A DNA stretch of 64,000 nucleotides from Didymella arachidicola (taxonomy: Eukaryota > Ascomycota > Dothideomycetes > Pleosporales > Didymellaceae): contig CM050002.1 in the NCBI GenBank assembly GCA_016630955.3, positions 744,001 through 808,000 on the forward strand, read 5' to 3'. Below the pieces are notes generated by a model that was not told the origin of the DNA, did not search any database, and was given only the letters and a program-made list of their open reading frames with translations. Position 1 is the first letter of the stretch. Each line of letters starts with the position of its first letter. The position numbers were made by a program, and so were the translations under genes. Shown piece after piece: positions 30,312 to 41,794 of this stretch.

Positions 30312-31858
30312 ATGTTGGTCTCAATTGCGCTCGACCATCCTCACGAGCATTACACAAATCTCGATGTCATTCAGGGCAGAGTGTCTCTGCGGGTGCCTAA
30401 TCCTACCAATGTCAGCAGCATCGTGGTGAAGCTCGAAGGCGAGTCGAAAACGAGGCTACTTGCACCAATACACCCCAGCAGGCCAGATAAACAGCGACCG
30501 GTACTGGAAGTGCACAAGGTCCTGTACAAGACACAGGTGGTATGGCCGGCGAACATGACCCAGGATGACCTCCTCACCAACAACAAGACCGGATTCACGA
30601 TGCAAGCCGGCAACTTCGAATACCCTTTCCAGTTTAAGGCAAGCCGAGCACTCAGTCAGCTTTGCGCAGCTTCTAACAGCAACAGATCCCACTGAACACA
30701 TCCTGTCATGCGCAACAAGCGACCGCACCGATTTCGAACATCTCTTTCGCCAATACGATACCTGAATTTGCAAAGACCCCAACGCAGCACATCAAATCCA
30801 CATTACCACCGTCTCTCACTGGGTTTCCCGGCGAAGCTGAGATTCGATACTTTGTGAAGGTTACAGTGAATCGACCATCGCTGTTCAAGGAAAACCCGAG
30901 GGCGCTTGCGAATTTTACAATGCTGCCGATCGAGCCACCGCGGCCGGAGAGGCAGGACGGCGAGGCATACGCACGGAGACAGCACCAATTTCTGGAAAAC
31001 GCGCCAAGTGTAGCAGCAGGAAAGAAGCCAGGTCTCTTCGACAGAAAAAGCTCGACCAGTGTGCCAACATCACCTACATCTTCAGGCCCACCACCACGCA
31101 TCTCACTTGATGCTCGATTGCCGAATCCCGCTATCTTGACAGCAAATCAAGATATGCCTTTGCGGGTGCTAATGAAGAACATGAGCCCGCGCACGAAGAA
31201 CGTATATCTGCAAATGCTTCAGATCGAGCTGATTGGTTATACGAAAGTGCGCGCGCATGAAGTTGCTCGAACAGAGTCAAACAGCTGGATTCTCTGCTCG
31301 TTCAGCAACATGGCAATTCCGCTGGGAGCACCCACAGATGCTGTGGAGACAGAAGTACCGATCAACCCGGAGTACTGGTCAGACAAGCCAATTCCGAATA
31401 CTGTTCCACCCACATTCCAAACCTGCAACTTGTCACGTTTCTATGAGCTGGAGGTACGCGTGGGCATCGGCTACGGCTCCTACAAGCAAGGCGAGGACCA
31501 GCTGGTTGTCCTGCCACTACGATTACCTGTCAAGGTCTACTCGGGCATCGCCCCTCCCAAGGCCTTGCTTGAAGCTGCATTAACGGGTGAAGCAGGTAAG
31601 ACGGGAAGCCTCGGCGTTCCGTCGCCAGCACAGAGACCGCACACGCCTACGATGCCAACTCAGGCTGGATTTGGTGGGCCGAGCACGTCTCCCAACGCAA
31701 CGCATCGGCCACAGAGCGAGTCTTTCGAGGCGCCGCCACCGACTTATGAAGAGGCAGTCGGTCAAGACTTGCCTCCGATCAACGGGTACAGAGGGACCTA
31801 CCAACCTCCTCCTGTACCGGAGGGTGCACCGAGATTCTCGGACGAGAAGAGACGATAG
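30312..31858 (+). CDS. Alpha-arrestin (arrestin-related trafficking adaptor)
   Basis: Adaptor that links plasma-membrane transporters to a Rsp5-type ubiquitin ligase for endocytosis. Exons are 30312-30638 and 30686-31858, giving 499 residues. The intron begins with GC (TTTAAG|GCAAGC) and ends with AACAG, a GC-AG intron; only this join gives FEYPFQFKIPLNTSCH, the expected arrestin N-domain text. VSLRVPNPTNVSSIVVKLEG lies early in the N-domain and FPGEAEIRYFVKVTV near its end. The C-domain runs about residues 260-395. APPPTYEEA near the C-terminus is a PPxY motif that binds WW domains. Serine/proline-rich linkers may be phosphorylated. Confidence 0.9.
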
Positions 31859-33911
31859 AGTCATCACACGACTGTGGAGCAGTAAGAGAACGATCTGGTC
31901 ACTGGTGATACAATGTGGACGGTACATTGCCACGACTACCTCGATGGCCTACGATAGGACTGAGCCGCCGTTGGGCATGACGAAAGTGGACGTGGAGGAG
32001 ACCTCCGGGCCGCAGCACAACGGCAGAACTATGTTTCTAGCCAATCACTTAATACCTCAAGCATCTCACTGAGACCGAATCTAGCACTTGAAACGAAACA
32101 AACACCCCATGTTTCACGTCCCAGGACGTCCCGAGCCCAATCGTGATTGCAAGGGTGGCTCTAAGAGAAGCTTCTAGCGAGTCTCGCGACTGGTTACCGG
32201 CCGAGTTGTACCCGAACATGGTATCATAGCGTTGACAGCACATCGATTCACCCTCTCCATCCAATGGATTCTGACCCACAGGCATGGCATGAAAACAGCC
32301 TGACTCGGCTTTGTTCCTGCACGGGTGGCGAACTGGATCTGCGGAACCGGCCGCGAAGGATGTGTGAGGACCGTCAAGCCAACAGAGCGTTCACGCATAG
32401 TGTATCTGCTTTTGCCACGAGGCCGGGGTAACACAACATGTCAATCGCGTGCGAACGCATGTAAACAAACAAAGAACCCAGGCGGCTAACGAGAGTCAAC
32501 GGCGAAAGGATCGGTCGAAGAGACGGTTCATGCAAGTGCGGCATTTTTCGCAGTAGTGTCGGGCGGAATCTGGCAGAAGCCGTGGACGGTGCAAGTCGTG
32601 CGTCTGGCCAAGACATGCACGATGCTGCTTGCCTGAAAGAATCCTGGAGTTGCTGCAGGTCAACAGGCTAGTGGTGGGGCCCGTGGGGGGCGAGTCAGGA
32701 AAGTGGATGCTCGACCTGTTCTGGAAGGGTGCAGCCCAATATGGCGAGTGGACTCTTTGTTGTCGTGTTGTCCTTGCGAAGGGGCTGGTGTTTTGCTCGC
32801 TATCTCGATCGTTGTGCCGCTGTTCGCCGTTGCTAAGGAGCACTTCCTTGATTCTGTGTCGAAATTGATTGTGTGATGGCTAGACTTGTTGTGGTGGCTA
32901 GACTTGTTGTGGTGGCTCTAGAGAAGAGTCGTCCCAACAAGGACTCGCTTATCTTACCATGACGATTTGTTGAAGCACGGTGCATTGAAGATCAAAGTTT
33001 AGCAGAGAATGTTTCAACGTGTCAGCGTTTCAACAAGAGGGCAGCCGGCCATATATGATGCTGTGGCGGACGGTGTGGACACGGTCAAGCTGAGCTGCGG
33101 GACGTGCCTCCCGGCAACTTATCGATATCCGTGTTTCGCGCACGTTCACAAAAGGGCTGCATCTCAGACAGACGCGAGCGCGCACACCAGCGCAGGAACT
33201 GCAGACAGGCGCAGAATGTTGTTGTTTTGGCCCTCGAATCGCGACTCTCCATGGCAATGCACACAGTAGCGCAGGCGGGAGTTAACGCGCCTTGCCACTG
33301 TTACACGCGACTTCGAGCGCTGACCGCCAGTCCTTTGTTTCTAGCCACAGCGCCCAGGATACTACTGCAGGCCTACTGCAAGAGCTGCATGCTATGTCCC
33401 ACGCAGCCCGCCCTCCCATTCGCTGCAGCCCATGAATTGTTTCAAGCCGGCTCCAGGCAGCAACCCACTCTGACCCGTCCGCCGAATCGTCGCGTCGAAC
33501 ACCATATGAACACGGTCTCCCACCGCGATATGGTCGCGTTTTTCTCTCAATGAACTGGCCGCAAAGAGAAGAGTCGGATTTTTGGGACGGGATTCACTGC
33601 CATCAGCACAGCATGTCTGACTCACACCTGCATCTCACGTGTAGCGCGGCCCCGCATCTCGAGGATGCGGTAAATACTAGCTCTTCGAGGGTGCCCGGGT
33701 TCCTGAGGTTTCCACGATGCCCTAGAGGTTGACCACATTCACCGACTTTTCATGCACTCCTGAATATTGACGATTCAGTGACGGCTCGAGCTTCCCCAAC
33801 TCTTTGCGAACCCTCATATGACGAAGCCTCACTTGCAGTTACCCACCAGACCGACACTCTGACGCACCTCTACCACAGATTCTTGAATGCCACCCAATAC
33901 ACCTCCATCCA
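31859..33911. other. Long intergenic region, no supported gene
   Basis: A 2053-nt stretch. Several frames up to 149 codons occur (for example 33104-33553) but overlap others, lack family features and show no splice logic. It contains an 18-bp tandem duplication at 32881-32916 and, at 33887, an ATG opening a small frame that overlaps the start of the next gene. Confidence 0.4.
32881..32916. repeat. 18-bp perfect tandem duplication
   Basis: The unit TAGACTTGTTGTGGTGGC occurs twice in a row. It is non-coding and its role is unknown. Confidence 0.7.
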
Positions 33912-35593
33912 ATGTATTCTCAGCGCCAGGCGCCGCCTCAGCTGAAGCGCTCCTACTCGGGGGATAGCCAAAGCAGCTATGCCAGCCGTGCGACAACTGC
34001 TTCGAACTCCAGCGGGAAATTACTTTTTGGTGAAATTCCGCTCTCGCCTGCGACCACTGTAGATGGACGATGTAAGACGCCCTGGAGCCCAGCCTCGTGT
34101 GGCAAAATCATTAACAGAGCGCAGCGGTGCGATCTTATGGTTCAGTATGCAATCTTGTGTTGTCCACCAGCTCGGTCTTTCTTCGATTCTGGCTGAACGA
34201 CAAATGTCGCGACAATATGCTCTCCCAGATGGAGACAGAAGATCTTTCCAATCTTCGCCTCGCCTGCCATGACATGTCGACACGCGCTGCACCTTTTCTC
34301 TTCGATTCAGTCACTACCACCTTCAAATCATCAACCTTCACCAAGCCCGCGCGCCTTGAAGCGCTTTCCAGGATAGGACGCCACATCAAGACCCTCACCT
34401 TCCATATGCCGCACACCCCCGAGACCTTCCTGCCCCCAGTCATCGACCCAGAAACCGGAGCCGAACTTCAATTCGTATACGAGCCCCAGGTCCAAAATCC
34501 CCAGAACGGACCGGCGAAAGACAAGACACCAAAGTACGGAAGCTGGGAGATGCAGGACCTTCTTGTCAAGCAGTATCCTCCTCTATTCCACGCAGCGACA
34601 AACGTTCCCTCTTTCGTCTCTGCCTTCTCCGAGCTCATCAATCTCACTCACCTAAAGATTTCGTGCCCCGGCTCAAACAACCAGATTCGACAACGCCGGA
34701 CAGTCGTCGATTATGCGCTCATCTCCATCCGTATCGCTGTTGAACGTGCGCCATTGTACAGCCTTACTGCGCTGTCAATGCACCCCATCCACGCCGGCGG
34801 CCTCCTCTACCTCCACCCCATGCACGGCTTCGGAAGCACCCCATCATCCGCCAAACGCTGGACTCAAATCCGAAGGCTGTCCATTTGCATGGAGTCCATT
34901 CCACTCGCGACCTCATCTGACAAAGTTCGCGCGCAATCGATCGAACACTTGCGCATCTTGCACGCATATCTGCGGACTTTGTCACGTGGTGTCACGCGAC
35001 TCCATTTCCGATGGAAGGGCGAGCGCGGCCCGTCCCCGCTTTCGCTGGACAAGGAGCCCTGCATGCAACCCGTTGAGGATGAGATGACACATCCGACCAT
35101 GCGCGGCGAGGTAAAGGGCCCCAAGCCTCTCCGATTCACCCGCCTGCGCTGCATGGAGCTCGAAAACGCCGTCATGGACTCAACTCAGATCTCGAACTTC
35201 ATCGAAGTCCACCGCCGCACCCTCATTGACTTCAACTTCGAGGATGTCAAGCTCCGTGAGGGCAGCTGGGACGATGCGCTGCAGCCCCTCACTGTCATCA
35301 CCGGCAGCGACCGCTGGAAGAAGACCCAAGAAGAGGTCATGGATGTTCCGATTATGCTGTCTCCCATCGAATCTGAGCCGCGCATCATGGGCCCGCTCCT
35401 GGAGGAGGTCGATGCCGCCATCGAGGATGCTAGCAAAGACCGAAACGGTCATACACTGTCGCGATGGCTCAGCAAGCCCAACCAGAAACTGAAGAAGAGC
35501 CCCGCCATCGGCTCGCCCAGCCACAACAAGAAAGACAGCTTCTTTGACGCAGACCACATGAAGCGGTTCCTGCGCATCTCGAGCTGGAAATAG
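33912..35593 (+). CDS. F-box-like / leucine-rich protein
   Basis: Exons are 33912-34071 and 34125-35593 (intron 53 nt, phase 1), giving 542 residues. The first exon encodes a Ser/Thr-rich N-terminus (LKRSYSGDSQSSYASRATTA). NMLSQMETEDLSNLRLACHD, then STRAAPFLFDSVTT, resembles the second half of an F-box as found in many fungal proteins, followed by regularly spaced Leu-rich stretches (LINLTHLKIS, WTQIRRLSICMES, FTRLRCMELENA). The C-terminus is Lys/Ser-rich. If it is an F-box protein it would recruit substrates to an SCF ubiquitin ligase. The start of the F-box is divergent, so the family call is moderate. An alternative in-frame intron (34145-34228) cannot be excluded. Confidence 0.68.
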
Positions 35594-36691
35594 ACACGTC
35601 TACTTCTGATGCTCTCTTGACGTGCACCTAATATTGGGGACGATGCGTTTATTCTGTACGCACTAGCTGCGGCGTTGGTGGAGTCAAGAGGTATGCGGTC
35701 CGGTCAAGTCAAGATAATCACGGTGATACCCAGGGTTTGGAATTGGAGTTCTCTCACCAGCCACGGACTCGGCGGTGACGGTTGCGTTGCTTGACGAGCC
35801 ACTGCACGTGCGCAGGTCCTCCCCTCTTCAATGGCTCCACCGGCCAGCAGGAGGAGTAGTGTGCGCTGCGGCTCAGTCCCTTGTTTGATTTTTGCATTTC
35901 GGTCTCGACGGCCTTCTCCTTTGTTCTTGTTGTTTTGTCGAAGGACTTGACGCCGACTGGACCGACCTCTCTTATGTCTCTGCCTCTTCAAGCACTTTAA
36001 GCACTCACGGCCTCTATACATCTTCGGAGATTTATGCACATAACGAAACGGCCTGCTTCACGAACATACTTTACGAAAATCCTGTAGATACGAAACGATA
36101 TGACTAGCATTTTTACCATCATTCAATCAACTCTCTTTTGTCAATTGCATCTGGTAAACGAATCTGGCATGGCTGACTTCAGAAACTCACTGGACACAAT
36201 GCTGATGTATCGCCTAACACTGGAACTTCATGACGCTGTGCAGGTGCACGTATGGATGTCAGTGCGCACGAGGCTCTCTGGTGATGTGCCTGTTTCGCAC
36301 TCTCACAGACAGCCGTAGATCATGCCAGAACCACAAGTTGTCACTGACATTGTATCGCGCAACGTGAGTTCCCAGCGCGGCGTAGGCAGGCACAAAAGGC
36401 TAGTATGTAGTGGTAAATGCAAGGGCGTCTTTGTTGACAGATCATGACGCAGCAAGAAGCATCGGCCAGCTTGTCGACTGCCGCGGCCATGACGCGCCGT
36501 TCTTTGCTCGACTTCGTGTGCGCCAGATGGCTGCGTTTTCCATGTCACGTCTAGCAAGTGACCCAAGGAACTCATCGTTACAAGGCAATGCAACGTTTTC
36601 GACGCCAATATGAGACATGGATCCGTCGCTTAGCTGGGAAGACAGTGAGGTATGAGTTCTGTTATTTGAGAAGTGGACATGGCGGTGGTAT
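35594..36691. other. Intergenic, convergent
   Basis: A 1098-nt stretch between converging genes. Short frames on both strands (for example minus 35704-36039, Arg/Lys-rich) lack support. Nothing recognised. Confidence 0.4.
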
Positions 36692-37375
36692 CTACAGCTT
36701 GCTCTTCGGCGCTTGCGCCTGCGCCTTCTTGAGAATGGGGTCCAACTTGGTCGCCTCTGTACAGTGTCAGTATCTACCTTTCCGCACAACGCACTCCTCA
36801 GCAACGCCAGCACCCAAGGCTAGTCAACGCCAGAAAGACTTACTCATAACATCGCCCTTGACCTTCAGCTTCCCGCTCATAAACAGCTTCTGCGCATTTG
36901 CCTTGCCCTCAACCAGTTTCTGGAACTCGCCGTCGTTCAGGACGAGCGTGACGTTCGCCTTCTTGCCCTCGGGCGCGACTCCCCGACCCACGGTGCCGCT
37001 CTCCTTTAGGTCGATGTGCCATGATTCCTCTTTGCCGTTGTTCTTGAGTATGAAGGCGAAGATGCCGTTCCCGGATTTGATGGCAGCTTTGCGGTCGGCG
37101 GGCGAGGCGGAGAGGGAGGATTGGATGGCATCGAAGGCGGCGGAGGAGGGGAAGTCGGCTGAGATTTGTTAGTCGAGGGTTGGGTGAGAGGTTGCGCCTA
37201 AGTGATGTTCTTCTACTTGAGGAGCAGTTGAAGCAAATGAGGTCCGGATGTCACTCGGCGAGCTTGTCTCTGGGATCATAGAGCGACTGAATCTTGTGCA
37301 AGAGCGCATACTGTCTCAATCCAAGTCGGCTACGCAGGATAAGAGATGACAGGGCTTACCAAGTGCGAGAGGCAT
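36692..37375 (-). CDS. SCP2 sterol-carrier domain protein, peroxisomal
   Basis: Small lipid-binding protein of the SCP2 family, thought to carry sterols or fatty acyl-CoA in peroxisomes. Exons are 37375-37360, 37158-36844 and 36756-36692, giving 131 residues. The first intron is long for this window (201 nt). After MPLALADFPSSAAFDAIQSS comes the single SCP2 domain (AIKSGNGIFAFILKN, ANVTLVLNDGEFQKLVEGKA, KLFMSGKLKVKGDVMKATKL). The protein ends in SKL, a canonical type 1 peroxisomal targeting signal. A plus-strand frame covering the same bases is a shadow. Confidence 0.92.
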
Positions 37376-38576
37376 GATGGCGGTGTTGATAAGAAACGGG
37401 GTATGCTATGGTACTAGTATGGAGACAAAATCTTGTATATAGGGCAGCGAGACAGGGCTTGGGGGATTCGGGGTATATGTGCAGCTCGGAGGCTTGTGAC
37501 AACGATGATGTAGATCGAATCCGGGGTTGGCGCATGTGAATGTTGCGATTCGGCGCTAGAATCATGCCGAGGCATCCTCATGTGAGGCACGTGTACATCA
37601 TTCCACATTGCTAGTTCAAAGAAGGCAAGTGAACCTTTTTTATTACTTGGGGATCATACCATCGATGCGGCAAAGTTTGCGAATTAATGTCTTGTTGCAA
37701 GATGTCTGAGAAGCGTAGGTACGGGAAGGTTGAGACGACCTTGGGATGTTTAACCTGGCGTGGAGACGCGCGCAGCACCCTCGTCGTCATCGAATCCCTC
37801 GCGTCTCAGCATCGTTACAATCTGTCATTAGGGCATCGCTCACCTTTCTGGTGAATTATGACCTTACATCACGTTCCGGGAAATATTCAAAACAACGCAA
37901 AAGCCCTCTTGGATCATTTGGTCGACGTCTGGAAACATACACTAGTCGCAAAGAATCGAGAAATGGGTGGATCACCTTCGCCTCATCGACACCTCCCAGG
38001 TTCCTGAGCTCACAGGAGAAAGCGCTTCACTCGACGCGAGATGATTGAGCGGAAGCAACAGCTCTCAGATACCGTCCAAATGGCGGGAGCAGCGTCTAAT
38101 TTGGCCCCTTCTGTAAAAGAAAAACTATGGTCCAGAAATCTCTCACAGGACGGTATCTTGGAGATGGACCAAAGGAAGACAGCCGCTTCAACGGGGCTGC
38201 CGTGTTCGCGAGAGTTATGCGTACATGGCCCAGCGCCCGGGTCAGCAATCACGTAAGAGCAAGGTTCCTGAGCATTATTCAAGGGAGCCATCATGTGTAC
38301 GCAAAGCTAGGACATCGCTTGTGGCTCGATGAGAAGTGCATATATAAATGACCAGGCGACAATCCCAAAGACCTAGGTCTTGAAGTTCGCCGGAGAATCG
38401 TTGTCTCGGGTGTCCGAATGAGCACATTGTGCGCCCTTTTTAATTGTTGATACAGGAAGAACCCCATCAGCGGAGCCTACTGTCTCTTCGCCACACACGG
38501 ACAAAGACAAGATTTAGAGGGAGGTTGGTCTACGATTGATTGCTACCTCTGACTCTTACGGTACTGGCCTGCTTTT
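37376..38576. other. Intergenic
   Basis: A 1201-nt stretch between two minus-strand genes; only short frames. No element recognised. Confidence 0.4.
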
Positions 38577-40448
38577 CTACTCGTGCATGACCGCGTACTT
38601 GCTCTTACTTCTGATACGCTTTCCGTAGATATAGAAGAGGTACGGCACCGGCACTAACAGTGCACTTATTGCACCCAGAATTGTCAGTGTGTAGTGCACG
38701 CCCATATTCTTATAGAACGGAATGCCGACGATTGTCATACCACCCGCTGTGACATACCGTACCAGCGTCACGCTAGTTAGCGCGCTTGCAGCATACATTT
38801 CATAGCTATCAATGATGTACTGATAGCTCGAGATGAATACACACAGCACGCCGTACCCAAAAAGTACACCAGCCAGGATCGGACTCCATATTGAGATGTG
38901 AGGGTAGCTCGTCCAGCCCATCCAGAAAAGACTGATGGGGATGACAGGTGCACCGAACATGGCGTACCACAACATGAACTCTGGAGGCAAGCGCGAGCCG
39001 CCACGCTCTTCAATGGTGGTCATCTCTTTCTTCGCCCATCTATATATTAGTGGAACCCAGAGTGAGGCGCCGAATAATCCAATGGCGATATTGAGGAAAA
39101 GAAGTCCTGTGATGCCTTCGCCTGTGCCGTGTATCTCGCCAAAAATGTACTCGTAGCCATCAAGAAAGGTAAATAGAACGATATATATCACTGTAAGGTA
39201 TAACGTGATGAGGAAGACGATGGGTTCGAGCGCGAGCAGGAAGGGGCGGTACAGGGCAGTTCCCAGTCGATGGAGGAATGGCTCCCCACGAATCTCCATT
39301 TCTGCAGCAAAGCGCTGATCTCCTGTGACCTTGCGCAAATGCTGTGCCTTCCAGGAGAGCAGCACAGGTGCGTAGGTCTCGGGCTGGAAGATGACAACTA
39401 GGATAAGGACGATTCCCGACATGATGAGGGTTGTCCATTCCACCCAACGCCAACTCGGCGCATATTGCGCGATAAAGCCTCCGAGAATAGGACCACAGAC
39501 GGGACCTAGAAATGCGGCGTTTGCGAACATGGGAAAGGCAAAGACGCGCTCCATTGGCGTCCAAAGGTCACTGATAGAGCCACCAGCACAGGTGAGGGGT
39601 GTTGATCCAAAGAAACCAGCAAGGAAGCGGAAGACAAGTTGTTGTTGGATGTTTTTGGCGAGCCCAGAGGCCATGATGAAGATCATATAGATGGTAAGAG
39701 TGATGATGTAGACAGGATTGCGGCCGAGTGTTTCGCTGAGTGGCCCTGCGAAAAGCGCACCAACGCCAAAGCCGATGAGAAACAGACCGGTTGCCAGGAT
39801 TTCGACGACGTCGCCTACACTAAATTCTCGCGCTGCTCTACTGGTCGCCGGGGAATCGATAGAAGCCGCTGCACCGACCACAAAACCAATAAGAGCAACC
39901 AGGGCCGTTGCACAGAGACGTCTGATAGTGCTCCAGTTATGTGGTTTCGAAGGGTCCTTATCACCTACGAAGGCCACAACAAACACCTTTCCTGCATCTG
40001 CGCCTCCTTCGTTGGTCCGTCGATCGCGGACAGCGATACCTGTCAGTGCTACGCCGAGCCTTGTTCCAATCGAACGTGCAGTGGCCACTCTGCTGAGAGG
40101 CCGATGAGGCTCTTGGAGAGGCTGTGTCAGGTAAATCTCATGACCCTCTTCAGCCTCTGCTTGCGCAAGCTCAGCATCTCGGCCTTCCAGCCCGCCACGA
40201 GTGTGACGTGTTGGACCATCAGCGTGAAGATCTGTTCCTGGCAGTCCTGCATTCTCCTCGATGTCTGCATGTGCCGAGTTCAGGGACTTTCCAGAGTGCG
40301 ATGTCGAAGAGGATGACGAAGTGTTTGATAGTGATCGGGTTCGCCGACTGGGTGATCCTAGTGGTGCTTTCTCGTCGCGTTGCCTATGCCGACTGTACTG
40401 CTCTTCTACTTGCTTTCGAAGCCGCCGGTATTGCGCAAATGATTGCAT
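38577..40448 (-). CDS. MFS transporter, DHA1 drug/polyamine:H+ antiporter type
   Basis: Single-exon gene of 623 residues. A hydrophilic Ser/Glu-rich N-terminal region of about 170 residues precedes the membrane domain. KPHNWSTIRR leads into TM1, and GPLSETLGRNPVYIITLTIY is the DHA1 version of the MFS signature between TM2 and TM3. Twelve hydrophobic segments can be counted roughly. SDLWTPMERVFAFPMFANAA and FQPETYAPVLL are typical of polyamine and azole transporters (Tpo1, Caf5 and fluconazole-resistance proteins). The long N-terminus may take part in regulated sorting. It should export drugs or polyamines at the plasma membrane; the real substrate cannot be inferred. Confidence 0.92.
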   Translation of the reverse strand: MQSFAQYRRLRKQVEEQYSRHRQRDEKAPLGSPSRRTRSLSNTSSSSSTSHSGKSLNSAHADIEENAGLPGTDLHADGPTRHTRGGLEGRDAELAQAEAEEGHEIYLTQPLQEPHRPLSRVATARSIGTRLGVALTGIAVRDRRTNEGGADAGKVFVVAFVGDKDPSKPHNWSTIRRLCATALVALIGFVVGAAASIDSPATSRAAREFSVGDVVEILATGLFLIGFGVGALFAGPLSETLGRNPVYIITLTIYMIFIMASGLAKNIQQQLVFRFLAGFFGSTPLTCAGGSISDLWTPMERVFAFPMFANAAFLGPVCGPILGGFIAQYAPSWRWVEWTTLIMSGIVLILVVIFQPETYAPVLLSWKAQHLRKVTGDQRFAAEMEIRGEPFLHRLGTALYRPFLLALEPIVFLITLYLTVIYIVLFTFLDGYEYIFGEIHGTGEGITGLLFLNIAIGLFGASLWVPLIYRWAKKEMTTIEERGGSRLPPEFMLWYAMFGAPVIPISLFWMGWTSYPHISIWSPILAGVLFGYGVLCVFISSYQYIIDSYEMYAASALTSVTLVRYVTAGGMTIVGIPFYKNMGVHYTLTILGAISALLVPVPYLFYIYGKRIRSKSKYAVMHE

Positions 40449-41575
40449 GTCGAGCTTTCGAAGGTTCCTCGTGATGGCGCCGCAGATGGTGATCGAATAC
40501 GTCCCGCTGCTCAGACGTGGTCTTTTTTTGTCGGCTGCTCTGAAAACAAGCTATGAGGAAAGACAAAATCGAACTACAACTGCTGATGCTCACTGCTGTA
40601 TCATGCTCATAAGAATTTATCACTCGATTGATTTCTAAGTTGTTGCGCATGCATCATGGAAAAATCATTAGCAACATGACGTTTGTGGACCGTGATAGCC
40701 CCACTCCGTCCTCTCACAGTAACGCCTACACTGATCGTCAGGGCGTGCTCTGTTGCCGGTGACTATCTGTGCTATTCCCGCTATCTTCTCCGAAGGCTCA
40801 TCCCGGAAAATGACGGTTGCTTGACGGAGAACTTTGGCCACTTTCGGTGATGGCTTTCGGCGAAGGTCTGCTGCGACCGGACATAGTATGATAACTTACC
40901 GGGTCTCAGCGAGTCACGGCGCGATATCGGAGAACTAGATTGAGTGATGAAAAGGCTCGCGAAGGCCAGCGACAGACAGAATCAGAGCCTTCGTCTCGCT
41001 AAGCCTTTGACAACCTTCTGGCGATTGAAGAGGCTTTCGTCGGATTTGTTCGCGTACGCCAAGTCGGCAACCCGCCGAAAACAAGAATTGGTCCGTGCAT
41101 ATGATTGCAGATCCTGTTGAGAAGAGGCTGGAGAGTGAGCCTCAATACCGCACAGCCACCAGCCACATATCAAAGGTGTAGGAGACTAATATCTCTCCAA
41201 CAACATCAGCATTGCAAGGATGTTGTTTTGGTAAAGGTTCGTCGCGTTTGCAAAACGAATGCTTTGCTTGTGTTAAATCGCCACAGTAATCGACCTCAAT
41301 TTGATGTCGCGGTCAATGACAGGGACATCCGAATTCCGCTCATTTCGCGCTGGCTCGTACTGTCTAAGAAGAAACGAAGGAGTCGAGGCATTTTGATAGG
41401 TGAGGTCGTCTCTTGTGACAACCGCTACGGAACGCAAGGCACATGAGGTGCGAGCGGCCCGCGCAAACATGCCGATTTATCCGAGTACTGTTATACATTT
41501 GGCTCCCTGACCCAGACTTCACATCCTAATCAATCTTCATCTTCCAACACCCACATACAGCCTACGACCAGTACG
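40449..41575. other. Intergenic, divergent
   Basis: A 1127-nt stretch upstream of the DHA1 transporter. No convincing gene or repeat seen. Confidence 0.4.
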
Positions 41576-41794
41576 ATGATGGAACAGCAAGCCGCAGACA
41601 AGGAGATGCTGGCTCGAAGATCTACAGATTTGTCCATGGAGGCGCGACTTGATGGGGATCCGGAGCAGTTGGTACAGCGGAAACGTGCCCGTTTCCACGC
41701 AGGAGTTCTCATCGGTGGACTTATCATCACTGTGGTGCTTGGCTTGGCACTTGGACTCGGTTTGGGACTTACTGTTGGTCGAGATCGCAGCTGA
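41576..41794 (+). CDS. Possible tiny single-pass membrane protein
   Basis: A 72-residue frame with an acidic, charged N-terminus (MMEQQAADKEMLARRSTDLS), a basic patch (QRKRARF) and one strong Leu/Gly transmembrane segment (AGVLIGGLIITVVLGLALGL, about residues 42-66), ending GRDRS. The pattern of basic residues before the membrane segment is typical of small fungal membrane proteins. No family is recognised, and a longer spliced gene is possible. An antisense frame covers the same bases. Confidence 0.4.
   Translation: MMEQQAADKEMLARRSTDLSMEARLDGDPEQLVQRKRARFHAGVLIGGLIITVVLGLALGLGLGLTVGRDRS

Noticed and set aside
33104..33553. 149-codon plus frame in the long intergenic region
   Set aside because: Cys/Arg-rich composition typical of chance frames, no motif, overlapped by other frames.
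36558..37172. 204-codon plus frame
   Set aside because: It is antisense to the SCP2 gene, whose motifs and splice sites are clear.
39639..40316. 225-codon plus frame
   Set aside because: Antisense shadow of the DHA1 transporter.
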